Shown piece after piece: positions 53,978 to 61,827 of a stretch of DNA of 64,000 nt. The position numbers and the translations under genes were made by a program. The notes beneath the pieces were generated by a model, which ran no database searches, was not told the DNA's origin, and saw only the letters and a program-made list of their open reading frames with translations. The DNA lies in NCBI GenBank assembly GCA_022842595.1, contig JALHPF010000025.1, positions 26,682 through 90,681 of the forward strand, written 5' to 3'. The DNA is from Rubrivivax sp. Lineage in GTDB: Bacteria > Pseudomonadota > Gammaproteobacteria > Burkholderiales > Burkholderiaceae_C. Every line of letters starts with the position of its first letter. The first letter of the stretch is position 1.

Positions 53978-54790
53978 ATGGACCTGTCGTCCGTTCAGCT
54001 ATTCGTCACCACCACGCTCGCCGACCTCGGGCTGAAGATCCTTGCCGCCATCGCGTTCTGGATCGTCGGCCGCTGGCTCATCGGCAAGGTCATCGGCCTG
54101 ATGCAGGCCGCGATGGGCCGCAACCATGTCGACCCGACCCTGACGAAGTACCTGGGCTCGATCATCAACATCGCGCTCAACATCACCCTGGTGCTGGGCA
54201 TCCTGGGCTATTTCGGCATCCAGACCACCAGTTTCGCCGCCATGCTGGCAGGCGCTGGCGTGGCCATCGGTGCAGCCTGGAGCGGCATGCTCGGCAACTT
54301 CGCCGCCGGCGCGTTCATGCTCGTCCTGCGGCCCTTCAAGGTGGGCGATTTTGTCAGCGTGGGGGGCGTCACCGGCACCGTGCACGAGCTCGGCCTGTTC
54401 GGCACGACCCTGATCACGCCCGACAACGTCTACACCCTGGTGGGCAACAGCAAGGTCTTCGGCGACACGGTGATGAACTATTCGGCGCGTTCTGCACGCC
54501 GCGTCGAACGCACCGCGCAGCTGAACGGCGCCGTGAACCCGCTCGAGGCCATCGAGAAGCTCAAGGCTGCAGTCGCGAAGATTCCGAACGTGGTCGAAAG
54601 CCCCGCGCCTGAAGTGAACCTGCTGGACATCAACCTGATGGGCACCGTCATTGCCGTGCGGCCGTACTGCCACACCGACCACTACTGGCAGGTGTTCTTC
54701 GACACCAACGAAACGATCGTGCGCGTGGCCCAGGAAGCCGGTTGGCCAGCCCCGATTCCGGCACAACTGATGAAGACGCAGGCTGTCTGA
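53978..54790 (+). CDS. mscS: Small-conductance mechanosensitive channel
   Basis: A 270-residue MscS. Three N-terminal helices are followed by the pore-lining TM3 with its Gly/Ala pattern (FGIQTTSFAAMLAGAGVAIGAAWSGMLGNFAAGAFMLVLRPFKVGDFVSVGGVTGTVHELGLFGTTL). The cytoplasmic beta domain includes NVYTLVGNSKVFGDTVMNYSARSARRVERT. Length is close to E. coli MscS (286). It opens on hypo-osmotic shock. Confidence 0.93.
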   Translation: MDLSSVQLFVTTTLADLGLKILAAIAFWIVGRWLIGKVIGLMQAAMGRNHVDPTLTKYLGSIINIALNITLVLGILGYFGIQTTSFAAMLAGAGVAIGAAWSGMLGNFAAGAFMLVLRPFKVGDFVSVGGVTGTVHELGLFGTTLITPDNVYTLVGNSKVFGDTVMNYSARSARRVERTAQLNGAVNPLEAIEKLKAAVAKIPNVVESPAPEVNLLDINLMGTVIAVRPYCHTDHYWQVFFDTNETIVRVAQEAGWPAPIPAQLMKTQAV

Positions 54791-54801
54791 TCCCGCAGGC
54801 T

Positions 54802-55290
54802 TCAGGTGAAGGCCAGCACGCCCTTCAGGCTGAGCAGCAGCACCAGGTAGCGAGCGCCCTTGCCGAGGGCGATCCACAGCATGCTCTGCCAGAACGGCAT
54901 CTTCAGCCAGCCCGCGGCCAGGACCAGCGCGTCACCCACCAGGGGCATGAACGCCAGGAACAGGCCGGGCGGGCCCCAACGGCGCAGGCGCTGGATGCGC
55001 GGGTCTTCGAGATCGACCTTCACGCGCTTGAAGCGCTCGAAGCCCTGCCGCCCGGCATGCCCCATCCAGAAGGTGAGCAGGCAGCCCATCACGTTGCCGG
55101 CCAGTGCCACGAAAAAGGCCTGGAAGGCGAGTGCTGGATAGGCCGTCACCAGAGCCGTCATCACCAGCTCGCTCGAGCCCGGCAGGACAGTGGCCGACAG
55201 GAAGGCCGAGAAGAACAGGCCCCACAGTCCGGCGCCGGCGCTCATCCAGCCCTGGAGCCAGGTCGAAAGTTCGTTGATCCATTCAAGCAT
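54802..55290 (-). CDS. YqaA-family DedA-like membrane protein
   Basis: A 162-residue inner-membrane protein with 4-5 helices. The YqaA/SNARE-associated signatures are LWGLFFSAFLSATVLPGSSELVMTALVTAYPALAFQAFFVALAGNVMGCLLTFWMGHAG and RWGPPGLFLAFMPLVGDALVLAAGWLKMPFWQSMLWIALGKGARYLVL. The ATG at 55290 gives the usual YqaA length (about 150); the open frame upstream is not membrane-like. Convergent with mscS. Function unclear; DedA relatives act in lipid scrambling and membrane homeostasis. Confidence 0.88.
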   Translation of the reverse strand: MLEWINELSTWLQGWMSAGAGLWGLFFSAFLSATVLPGSSELVMTALVTAYPALAFQAFFVALAGNVMGCLLTFWMGHAGRQGFERFKRVKVDLEDPRIQRLRRWGPPGLFLAFMPLVGDALVLAAGWLKMPFWQSMLWIALGKGARYLVLLLSLKGVLAFT

Positions 55291-55348
55291 GGGACTGCAT
55301 TGTCCCTGCCCGGGCCGATGGCCCCGCGGGCCAGCGGCGTGCGGGTCT

Positions 55349-55831
55349 TCACACGGGCACAGCCGTCGTGCTCTTCCAGCGGTGCAGGACGAAGCTGCTC
55401 TTGCAGTCCTGCACACTGGGGTGCTTGAGCAGACTGTCCATGATGAAGCGCGAGTAATGCGCCATGTCGCGCACCAGCACGCGCAGCAGGTAGTCCATTT
55501 CGCCGGTGAGGGCGGCGCATTCGACCACTTCGGGCCAGGCCTGCACCGCGGCGGTGAAGTCGTCCATCGGGCTGCGCTTGCCGACATCGGCATGTTTGAC
55601 CAGGCGCACGTTGATGTAGGCGGTCAGCCCGAGACCGACACGTTCGGGGCTGACCAGGGCCACGTATCCGGCGATCACGCCGGCTTCTTCGAGTCGCTTC
55701 ACCCGTCGCAACACCGCGCTGGCCGACAGCCCGACGGCAGAGGCGAGCTCGTCGAAGGTGCTGCGTCCATGTGCCTGCAGCACCTGAAGAATGCGCCGAT
55801 CGACGGCATCAAGCTGTGATTCGGTTTCCAT
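55349..55831 (-). CDS. Lrp/AsnC-family transcriptional regulator
   Basis: A 160-residue protein: winged helix-turn-helix at the N-terminus (LDAVDRRILQVLQAHGRSTFDELASAVGLSASAVLRRVKRLEEAGVIAGYVALVSPERVG) and a RAM/AsnC ligand-binding domain (VVECAALTGEMDYLLRVLVRDMAHYSRFIMDSLLKHPSVQDCKSSFVL). It is divergently transcribed from hpd, 118 bp away, so control of phenylalanine/tyrosine degradation by an aromatic amino acid is likely (inference). Confidence 0.92.
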   Translation of the reverse strand: METESQLDAVDRRILQVLQAHGRSTFDELASAVGLSASAVLRRVKRLEEAGVIAGYVALVSPERVGLGLTAYINVRLVKHADVGKRSPMDDFTAAVQAWPEVVECAALTGEMDYLLRVLVRDMAHYSRFIMDSLLKHPSVQDCKSSFVLHRWKSTTAVPV

Positions 55832-55852
55832 TCATCATATTCTTGCAGGATT

Positions 55853-55880
55853 CCGGCGCAGCCACCCCACGGTGCGCCGG
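55853..55880. promoter_or_regulatory. Inverted repeat between lrp and hpd, candidate operator
   Basis: CCGGCGCA (55853-55860) pairs with TGCGCCGG (55873-55880), a perfect 8-bp inverted repeat with a 12-bp spacer in the divergent promoter region. It may be an Lrp-type site or an unrelated hairpin; no direct evidence distinguishes them. Confidence 0.4.
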
Positions 55881-55949
55881 TGTTTGCATACCTCCTGCGC
55901 TTCATGCACCCTACAGTCCGCAGCACTTTCAACCGCGGGCAGCAGCAAC

Positions 55950-57044
55950 ATGCAATTCACACCCTGGGACAACCCGATGGGGACCGACGGCTTCGAGTTC
56001 ATCGAGTACGCCGCACCCGACCCCGCCGCCATGGGCGCGCTGTTCGAGCGCATGGGCTTCACCGCCATCGCCAGGCACCGTCACAAGAACGTGCTGCTGT
56101 ACCGCCAGGGCGAGATCAACTTCATCGTCAATGCCGAACCCGACAGCTTTGCGCAGCGCTTCGCTCGGCTGCACGGGCCCAGCATCTGTGCCATCGCCTT
56201 TCGGGTGCAGGACGCGCGCGCGGCCTTCGAACGTGCGCAGTCGCTCGGCGGCTGGGCCTATGCCGGCACGGCCGGCCCGGGCGAGCTGAACATCCCGGCC
56301 ATCAAGGGCATCGGCGACAGCCTGATCTACCTGGTCGACAAATGGCGCGGCAAGAACGGCGCCAAGGAAGGCGAGATCGGCAACATCGGCTTCTTCGACG
56401 TCGACTTCGTTGCCTTGCCCGGCGCCAGCCTGAACCCACCCGGGAACGGCTTGACCTATATCGACCACCTGACGCATAACGTGCACCGCGGCCGCATGGC
56501 CGAATGGGCCGAGTTCTACGAGCGCTTGTTCAACTTCCGCGAGGTGCGCTACTTCGACATCGAAGGCCAGGTGACGGGCGTGAAGAGCAAGGCCATGACC
56601 AGCCCCTGCGGCAAGATCCGCATCCCGATCAACGAGGAAGGCAACGAGAAGGCCGGCCAGATCCAGGAATACCTCGACATGTACCGCGGCGAGGGCATCC
56701 AGCACATTGCGCTGGGTTCAGGCGACCTGCCGAGCACGGTCGACCAGATGCGCGCCAAGGGCGTGAAGCTGCTCGACACCATCGACACCTATTACGAGCT
56801 GATCGACAAACGCATTCCCGGGCATGGCGAGAACGTCGCCGCGCTGAAGGAGCGCAAGATCCTGGTCGACGGCAAGGCCGGCGAACTGCTGCTGCAGATC
56901 TTCAGCGAGAACCAGCTCGGCCCGATCTTCTTCGAGTTCATCCAGCGCAAGGGCGACCAGGGCTTCGGCGAAGGCAATTTCAAGGCTCTGTTCGAGAGCA
57001 TCGAACTCGACCAGATGCGCCGCGGCGTGCTGTCGAAGTCGTGA
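55950..57044 (+). CDS. hpd: 4-hydroxyphenylpyruvate dioxygenase
   Basis: A 364-residue Fe(II) oxygenase turning 4-hydroxyphenylpyruvate into homogentisate in tyrosine catabolism. It has two vicinal-oxygen-chelate halves. Iron ligands are seen in YIDHLTHNVHRGRM (His), GIQHIALGSGDLPSTV (His) and GPIFFEFIQRKGDQGFGEGNFKALFESIE (Glu). The C-terminal GFGEGNFKALFESIE block is the family signature. The ATG at 55950 begins MQFTPWDNPMGTDGFEFIEYAAPD; upstream frame extension covers the promoter. Homogentisate 1,2-dioxygenase is not in the window. Confidence 0.95.
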   Translation: MQFTPWDNPMGTDGFEFIEYAAPDPAAMGALFERMGFTAIARHRHKNVLLYRQGEINFIVNAEPDSFAQRFARLHGPSICAIAFRVQDARAAFERAQSLGGWAYAGTAGPGELNIPAIKGIGDSLIYLVDKWRGKNGAKEGEIGNIGFFDVDFVALPGASLNPPGNGLTYIDHLTHNVHRGRMAEWAEFYERLFNFREVRYFDIEGQVTGVKSKAMTSPCGKIRIPINEEGNEKAGQIQEYLDMYRGEGIQHIALGSGDLPSTVDQMRAKGVKLLDTIDTYYELIDKRIPGHGENVAALKERKILVDGKAGELLLQIFSENQLGPIFFEFIQRKGDQGFGEGNFKALFESIELDQMRRGVLSKS

Positions 57045-57049
57045 ACGCG

Positions 57050-57931
57050 ATGAACGAACAGCCCGACTTCCACAGCGGCATCAACCAGGGCGTGCCGCCC
57101 GTCACCTACGGCGAAGGCAGCCGCCCACCGCGGGGCGACTACGCCAAGGCGCGCGCCGACTACACCTGCGAGCAGGACTACGCCCAGTACAGCGAGGCCG
57201 ACCACGACACCTACCGGCGCCTGTATGCCCGGCAATTGCAGCAGCTGCCCGGCCTGGCGTGCGACGAGTTCATTAGCGCCGTGCAGCAGCTGGGTGCACC
57301 GGACCGCATCCCGCGCTTCGACGACATCAGCGAGCGGCTGATGCGCGCCACCGGCTGGCAGATCGTGGGGGTGCCCGGGCTGATTCCGGAAGAAGCCTTC
57401 TTCAAGTTGCTCGCCGAACGCCGGTTCCCAGTGACCGACTGGATGCGCAAGCCCGAGGAATTCGACTACGTGGTCGAACCCGATGTCTTCCATGACCTGT
57501 TCGGCCATGTACCGCTGCTGTTCAACCCGACCTTCGCCGACTACATGCAGGCCTACGGTGCTGGCGGCATGAAGGCGAGCCGGCTGGACGCCTGCGAGCT
57601 GCTGACGCGCTTGTACTGGTACACGGTTGAATTCGGGCTGATCGACACACCACAGGGGCTGCGCGCCTATGGCGCCGGCATCCTGTCCTCGGCTGGTGAA
57701 CTGCGCCACAGCATCGAATCGCGCGAGGCGCTGCGGGTGGGTTTCGACCTGCAGCGGCTGATGCGAACGCGTTACCGCATCGACACCTATCAGGCCACCT
57801 ACTTCGTCATCGACTCGTTCAAGCAACTGTTCGACGCGACGCGGCCTGACTTCACACCGGTGTACGAGGCCGTGCGGAGCCAGCCAGTGGTGGAAGCCGG
57901 GGCGGTGCTGGCCGGCGAACGCGTCTTCTAG
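57050..57931 (+). CDS. phhA: Phenylalanine 4-monooxygenase
   Basis: A 293-residue pterin-dependent hydroxylase converting Phe to Tyr. Iron ligands are both His of PDVFHDLFGHVPLLFNPTFADYMQAYG and the Glu in LYWYTVEFGLI. The pterin-side region IPRFDDISERLMRATGWQIVGVPGLIPEEAFFKLLAERRFPVTDWMRKPEEFDYV is highly conserved. It lies 5 bp after hpd, so the pair forms an operon for Phe to homogentisate. A GTG at 57041 overlapping the hpd stop is a possible alternative start. Confidence 0.95.
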   Translation: MNEQPDFHSGINQGVPPVTYGEGSRPPRGDYAKARADYTCEQDYAQYSEADHDTYRRLYARQLQQLPGLACDEFISAVQQLGAPDRIPRFDDISERLMRATGWQIVGVPGLIPEEAFFKLLAERRFPVTDWMRKPEEFDYVVEPDVFHDLFGHVPLLFNPTFADYMQAYGAGGMKASRLDACELLTRLYWYTVEFGLIDTPQGLRAYGAGILSSAGELRHSIESREALRVGFDLQRLMRTRYRIDTYQATYFVIDSFKQLFDATRPDFTPVYEAVRSQPVVEAGAVLAGERVF

Positions 57932-58851
57932 TCGGCCTTCAGCCAGCGCTGCAGTTCGGCCCAGGGCTCGGGCGCGTCGACCATGTGGACATGGGCCAGC
58001 CCGGGCAGGTGGCGGTTGTCGGCGCCGGGCAGCGTTGCCAGGCGTGGCGGGAAGACGATGTTGTCGCAGTTGCTGTAGAAGCAGGTGAAACGCTGCACAC
58101 CGTCTGGCCGTTCGCGCTTCGACAGGCCGCCCAACCAGCCGGAGGCCATGCGCATCTGTCCGGCATTGACGGTGTGGCCCCAGCGCGCCAGCCAGGTGCC
58201 TTGGTGCGGTGTGCCGATGGTGATGGCGTGGTGGACATGGCTGGCACCATCGTGCTCGGCCCACCACCGGCGCAGCACCAGCCCGCCCATGCTGTGGGCT
58301 ACGACCACCGGCGCAAGGCCGGTGGCGACCTTCAGCTTACGCACTGCATCGTCAACGATGCCGATGGTGTCGTCGATGCTGCCGAACACCGGCTCCAGAT
58401 TGACGGCAATGAAGGGCGTGCCTTGCGCAGTCAGGCGCTGCAACCAGGGGTTCCAGAGGCCGCGGTTGCAGACGAATCCGTGAACAAGGACGACGCCTCG
58501 GATTCCCTGCACATGGGCGGGCAACTGGTCGGGCCAGCGTTGGCTGCGGAAGGGTTGCCGCCAGCAGAAGACGGCCGGCGCTGCCAGCACTTCACCCCAC
58601 CAGGCGCGCAGCAGTGCGCCTGCACTGGCGCGAGGCGTCGGGTCGCCGCCCAGCGTCGCGCGCAGCAAGACCACTTCGAAAGCCAGCACCAAGGCGTGGC
58701 CGAAGCCGACTAGGGCCACACCGGCCACAGCCAACCAGGGCCGGCCAGCATGCAGGTTCCATCCAGCCCAGGCTGCAGCCAGCACGATGGCGCCGAGCGT
58801 GATGAATTGCTGCAGGTGGGCCAGGCGGCCCGGGCCGGCGGGCCCAGCCAT
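57928..58851 (-). CDS. Lipase-like alpha/beta-hydrolase with membrane anchor
   Basis: A 307-residue protein with two or three N-terminal hydrophobic segments (about 12-65) and a C-terminal alpha/beta-hydrolase. The oxyanion region is GVVLVHGFVCNRGLWNPWL. The nucleophile is in VVVAHSMGGLVLRRWW (AHSMGG), the acid is likely in SNCDNIVFPPRLATLPGADN, and the histidine in LAHVHMVDAPE. It resembles triacylglycerol lipases/esterases. It overlaps the convergent phhA by 4 bp and the GMC gene by 1 bp. Confidence 0.82.
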   Translation of the reverse strand: MAGPAGPGRLAHLQQFITLGAIVLAAAWAGWNLHAGRPWLAVAGVALVGFGHALVLAFEVVLLRATLGGDPTPRASAGALLRAWWGEVLAAPAVFCWRQPFRSQRWPDQLPAHVQGIRGVVLVHGFVCNRGLWNPWLQRLTAQGTPFIAVNLEPVFGSIDDTIGIVDDAVRKLKVATGLAPVVVAHSMGGLVLRRWWAEHDGASHVHHAITIGTPHQGTWLARWGHTVNAGQMRMASGWLGGLSKRERPDGVQRFTCFYSNCDNIVFPPRLATLPGADNRHLPGLAHVHMVDAPEPWAELQRWLKAD

Positions 58852-60464
58852 CAGGCCAGCCGCACGTCGCGACCGCTGAGGTCACGCGCCAGCTTCGTGG
58901 CCAGCTTGTTGACCAGCCCGTAGATCGACAGCTGCGGGTTCGCGCCGATGCTGGTGGGGAAGATCGAACCATCGTGGACCGACAGGTTCTCCACCTGCCA
59001 ATGGCGGCCATCGGGCCGGACCACGCCTTTGCTTTCCTGGCCGGCCATGCCGCAACCCCCCATCACATGGGCGCTTGCCACGCGCGTGAGCAGGGGCTTC
59101 ATGGGCAGCCGGGCGATGGCGAGCTTGGCCTGCGCCCAGTTGGCATAGGGCTCGGCACTGTCATGGGCCAGACGCACACGTTGCGCACCCGCTGCAAACT
59201 GCAGTTCGGCCATCGACAGGAAGGCGCGGCGTGCACCGTCCATGACGAAATCGGTCAAGGGGTAGTCGAGCAGCGGTGAGCCGTCGCTGCGCAACTTGAC
59301 CTGGCCGCCAGCCGACTGCGGGTGAAAGCCGTCGCGCAACAAAGCCAGCAGGGCGTGGGTGCGATGCATTTCTCGCAGGTCGGTCGCGAGTTCGGCGCCG
59401 AAACCGGTGCTCGTGCTGCTGAAGATGACGGGGTGAACCGGCGGCGCCTCGAGCTTGTAGCCGATGGGCCCGTCGATCGGGTCGACTTCGAGAAAGTGGT
59501 CTGAATACAGCGTCTGCGGCGCTCCATTCCAGCCCTCAACGGCATGGTCGAACACCGCACTCGAGATCACCACCGGATGAAGGAAGGTGCGTGCGCCCAG
59601 ACGGTTGTGCGGGTCGGGCAGTTTCGAGCGCAACAGCAGGGCCGGCGAGTTGATGGCGCCTCCTGACACGACCACATGGCGCGCCTGGATCCGCACTTCC
59701 GTGCCGGGCGCAGGGGTGCCGTCGCGCTGGACACCAGTCGCGCGCAGGCCTACCACCTTGCCAGCGGCGAGCTCGAGCGATTGCACACGGGTTTCGACCA
59801 ACAGGCGGGCGCCGCGGTCCAGCGCCACGGGCAAGGTCGTCACCAGCATCGACTGCTTGGCATTGGTCGGGCAGCCCATGCCACAGGAACCCAGGTTCCA
59901 ACAGCCCTTGACGTTGCGCTGGATCGCCGCAGCGGCGATCCCCAGACGAAGCGCGCCGGTGCGCAGCAGTTCATTGTTCTGGTTGGGCGGTACGAGCCAG
60001 GGGCCGATGGAAAGGCGCTGCTCGGCCTGCAGGAACCAGGGAAACAGCGCGTCGTCGGTGAGATCGGGCAGGTCGAACTGCTGACGCCACCAGGCCAGCG
60101 TGGCCGACGGTGTCCGAAACGAACTGGTCCAGTTCACAGTGGTCGAACCACCCACGCAGCGCCCCTGCAGGATAGTGATCGCCTTGTCGGCGGTCTTGCG
60201 GCCGGCGCTTTCCTGGTACAGGCTTGGATAGGCCTCGCTCTCGAGCTGCCTGAAGTCCTTGCTTGACCTCAGCGGACCTTCTTCGACGATGACGACGTCC
60301 ATTCCTGCCGCTGTCAGCAGTTCAGCAGTGATGCCGGCCCCCGCGCCGCTGCCCACGATCACCACATCGCACTGCACGGTTGCCGGCCTCGGTGCGTGGG
60401 GACCGCCGTAAACTTTCCAGCCCCTGGCGAGACCGGCCTGAATGGGATCGGGGATCGGGCTCAT
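58851..60464 (-). CDS. GMC-family FAD oxidoreductase
   Basis: A 537-residue flavoprotein. FAD-binding is shown by CDVVIVGSGAGAGITAELLTAAGMDVVIVEEG (GxGxxG, residues about 32-63) and the RCVGGSTTVNWTSSFRTP GMC signature. The C-terminal motif ASAHVMGGCGMAGQESKGVV ... LSVHDGSIFPTSIGANPQLSIYGLVNKLA carries the catalytic His. The CGMGCPTNAKQSML cluster is typical of long-chain alcohol oxidase/gluconate-dehydrogenase-like members. The ATG at 60464 overlaps the upstream Tat-type gene by 4 bp (ATGA), suggesting a two-subunit dehydrogenase. Confidence 0.9.
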   Translation of the reverse strand: MSPIPDPIQAGLARGWKVYGGPHAPRPATVQCDVVIVGSGAGAGITAELLTAAGMDVVIVEEGPLRSSKDFRQLESEAYPSLYQESAGRKTADKAITILQGRCVGGSTTVNWTSSFRTPSATLAWWRQQFDLPDLTDDALFPWFLQAEQRLSIGPWLVPPNQNNELLRTGALRLGIAAAAIQRNVKGCWNLGSCGMGCPTNAKQSMLVTTLPVALDRGARLLVETRVQSLELAAGKVVGLRATGVQRDGTPAPGTEVRIQARHVVVSGGAINSPALLLRSKLPDPHNRLGARTFLHPVVISSAVFDHAVEGWNGAPQTLYSDHFLEVDPIDGPIGYKLEAPPVHPVIFSSTSTGFGAELATDLREMHRTHALLALLRDGFHPQSAGGQVKLRSDGSPLLDYPLTDFVMDGARRAFLSMAELQFAAGAQRVRLAHDSAEPYANWAQAKLAIARLPMKPLLTRVASAHVMGGCGMAGQESKGVVRPDGRHWQVENLSVHDGSIFPTSIGANPQLSIYGLVNKLATKLARDLSGRDVRLA

Positions 60465-60976
60465 CGGTTGTGCAGTTCGACAGGGCCGGCGTAGCCCAGC
60501 GTCGCCCAAGTGCTGCGGTCGGCGAAATAAGCGGCGTAGGTGATGTCGCGCAAGGCCTGGTAGGTTTGCTGCCGCAGGGCAAGCGACGACATGCGCAGCT
60601 TCTGCAACATTGTGTGCACGTCGGCCGTTGGGGCCTGCTGCCACGGGCTGCCGAGTCCTGCCAGACCCAGACGCCCGGGCGCGCTGGCGAGCAGGCCCAG
60701 CAGCAGCGCGAGCTCATCCTGAACAGGCTTGGGCAAGCCGTTGATGGTTTCTTCCACTCGCCCCAAGTGGGCCTGCAGTGCAGTGCCGCGGGCGGGTTCT
60801 TCATCTGGCAAAGCACCTTCGAGCACGGCGCGCGCGACGGCGTCGAAGATCGAACGCCCGTCGGCGCTGAGCCGAGGCGCCTGCCAAGCCGCGGGCATGA
60901 GACTGATGCCCACGCCGGCGGCAACCAACAGCACGCTGCCGGCGATGCCAACTTGAAGCAAGGTTCTTCTGCGCAT
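60461..60976 (-). CDS. Small partner of the GMC oxidoreductase (gluconate 2-dehydrogenase subunit 3-like)
   Basis: A 171-residue protein starting MRRRTLLQVGIAGSVLLVAAGVG, a Tat-like signal anchor (RRRTLL). The mature part LSADGRSIFDAVARAVLEGALPDE ... LRQQTYQALRDITYAAYFADRSTWATLGYAGPVEL is helical and resembles the small subunit found with GMC dehydrogenases. It probably helps export or assemble the flavoprotein by hitch-hiking through the Tat system. This is inferred from the overlap and family context. Confidence 0.7.
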   Translation of the reverse strand: MRRRTLLQVGIAGSVLLVAAGVGISLMPAAWQAPRLSADGRSIFDAVARAVLEGALPDEEPARGTALQAHLGRVEETINGLPKPVQDELALLLGLLASAPGRLGLAGLGSPWQQAPTADVHTMLQKLRMSSLALRQQTYQALRDITYAAYFADRSTWATLGYAGPVELHNR

Positions 60977-61059
60977 GATGGCAGTGTTGCATCATCCCGA
61001 CAGGGCCCCATAGGGGGGACCGACTAACCCTGGTTGAAGCAAGGTGCGAGACTCCCAAC

Positions 61060-61755
61060 GTGAGCCCTGACGGACAAAAGATCCTTGGCTATCTGAACGA
61101 CGTGGCGGCCGAGCGCGCGGCTCAGGCAACTGATGCGTCGCTGGCGGGCAAGGTGCGGGCGGTGAAGGCCTATCAACACGCGCGCTTTGCGGCGACCTAC
61201 GCCGACCTGCTGGCCGATCGGCGCTACGGCCCTGCAGCCAACTTTTTCTTGAACGATCTGTATGGCCCGCACGACTTCGCCGAACGTGACGGGCAATTCG
61301 CGCGCATCGTGCCGGCATTGGTGCGCCTGTTTCCCGCCGACATCGTGCGGACAGTGGCTGCGCTGGCCGAGTTGCATGCTCTTTCCGAGCAGCTTGATGG
61401 TGAGATGGCCCGAACGATCGATGGCGAACGTCTCGACGAGCGAACTTACAGGCAGGCTTGGCAGCTTGTCGGCCGACCGGCGGATCGTGAGCGGCAGATC
61501 CAGTTGATGCTGGACGTGGGCATGGCCCTGGACCGATTCACGCAGAAACCGCTGCTCAGGCACAGCCTGCGGCTGATGCGCGGCCCGGCCGCGGCTGCTG
61601 GGTTGGGTGCCTTGCAGCGATTCCTCGAGAACGGATTCGACACCTTTCGTGAAATGCGGGGCGCAGCCGGCTTTCTGGACACCATCGCACAGCGTGAACG
61701 CCGCTTGGCCGCAGAGCTCTTCGGCCACGGCGATGCAGATCATTCGAACGCCTAG
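61060..61755 (+). CDS. Conserved protein of unknown function
   Basis: A 231-residue, mostly helical, soluble protein starting at a GTG (MSPDGQKILGYLNDVAAERA). The most striking segment is RRYGPAANFFLNDLYGPHDFAERDGQFARIVPALVRLFPADIV (about residues 53-95), which I recall as conserved in betaproteobacterial proteins without known function. No signal peptide or membrane helix. It is divergent from the GMC cluster and precedes the acyl-CoA ligase by 72 bp. By eye its codon use is less GC-rich than most of the window. Confidence 0.72.
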   Translation: MSPDGQKILGYLNDVAAERAAQATDASLAGKVRAVKAYQHARFAATYADLLADRRYGPAANFFLNDLYGPHDFAERDGQFARIVPALVRLFPADIVRTVAALAELHALSEQLDGEMARTIDGERLDERTYRQAWQLVGRPADRERQIQLMLDVGMALDRFTQKPLLRHSLRLMRGPAAAAGLGALQRFLENGFDTFREMRGAAGFLDTIAQRERRLAAELFGHGDADHSNA

Positions 61756-61827
61756 GACAAATACCGTAGCCTGGATGGCAGGGCAGGACTGACGATCATC
61801 GGTTTGGACGATCGGAGAGCAGACCTC

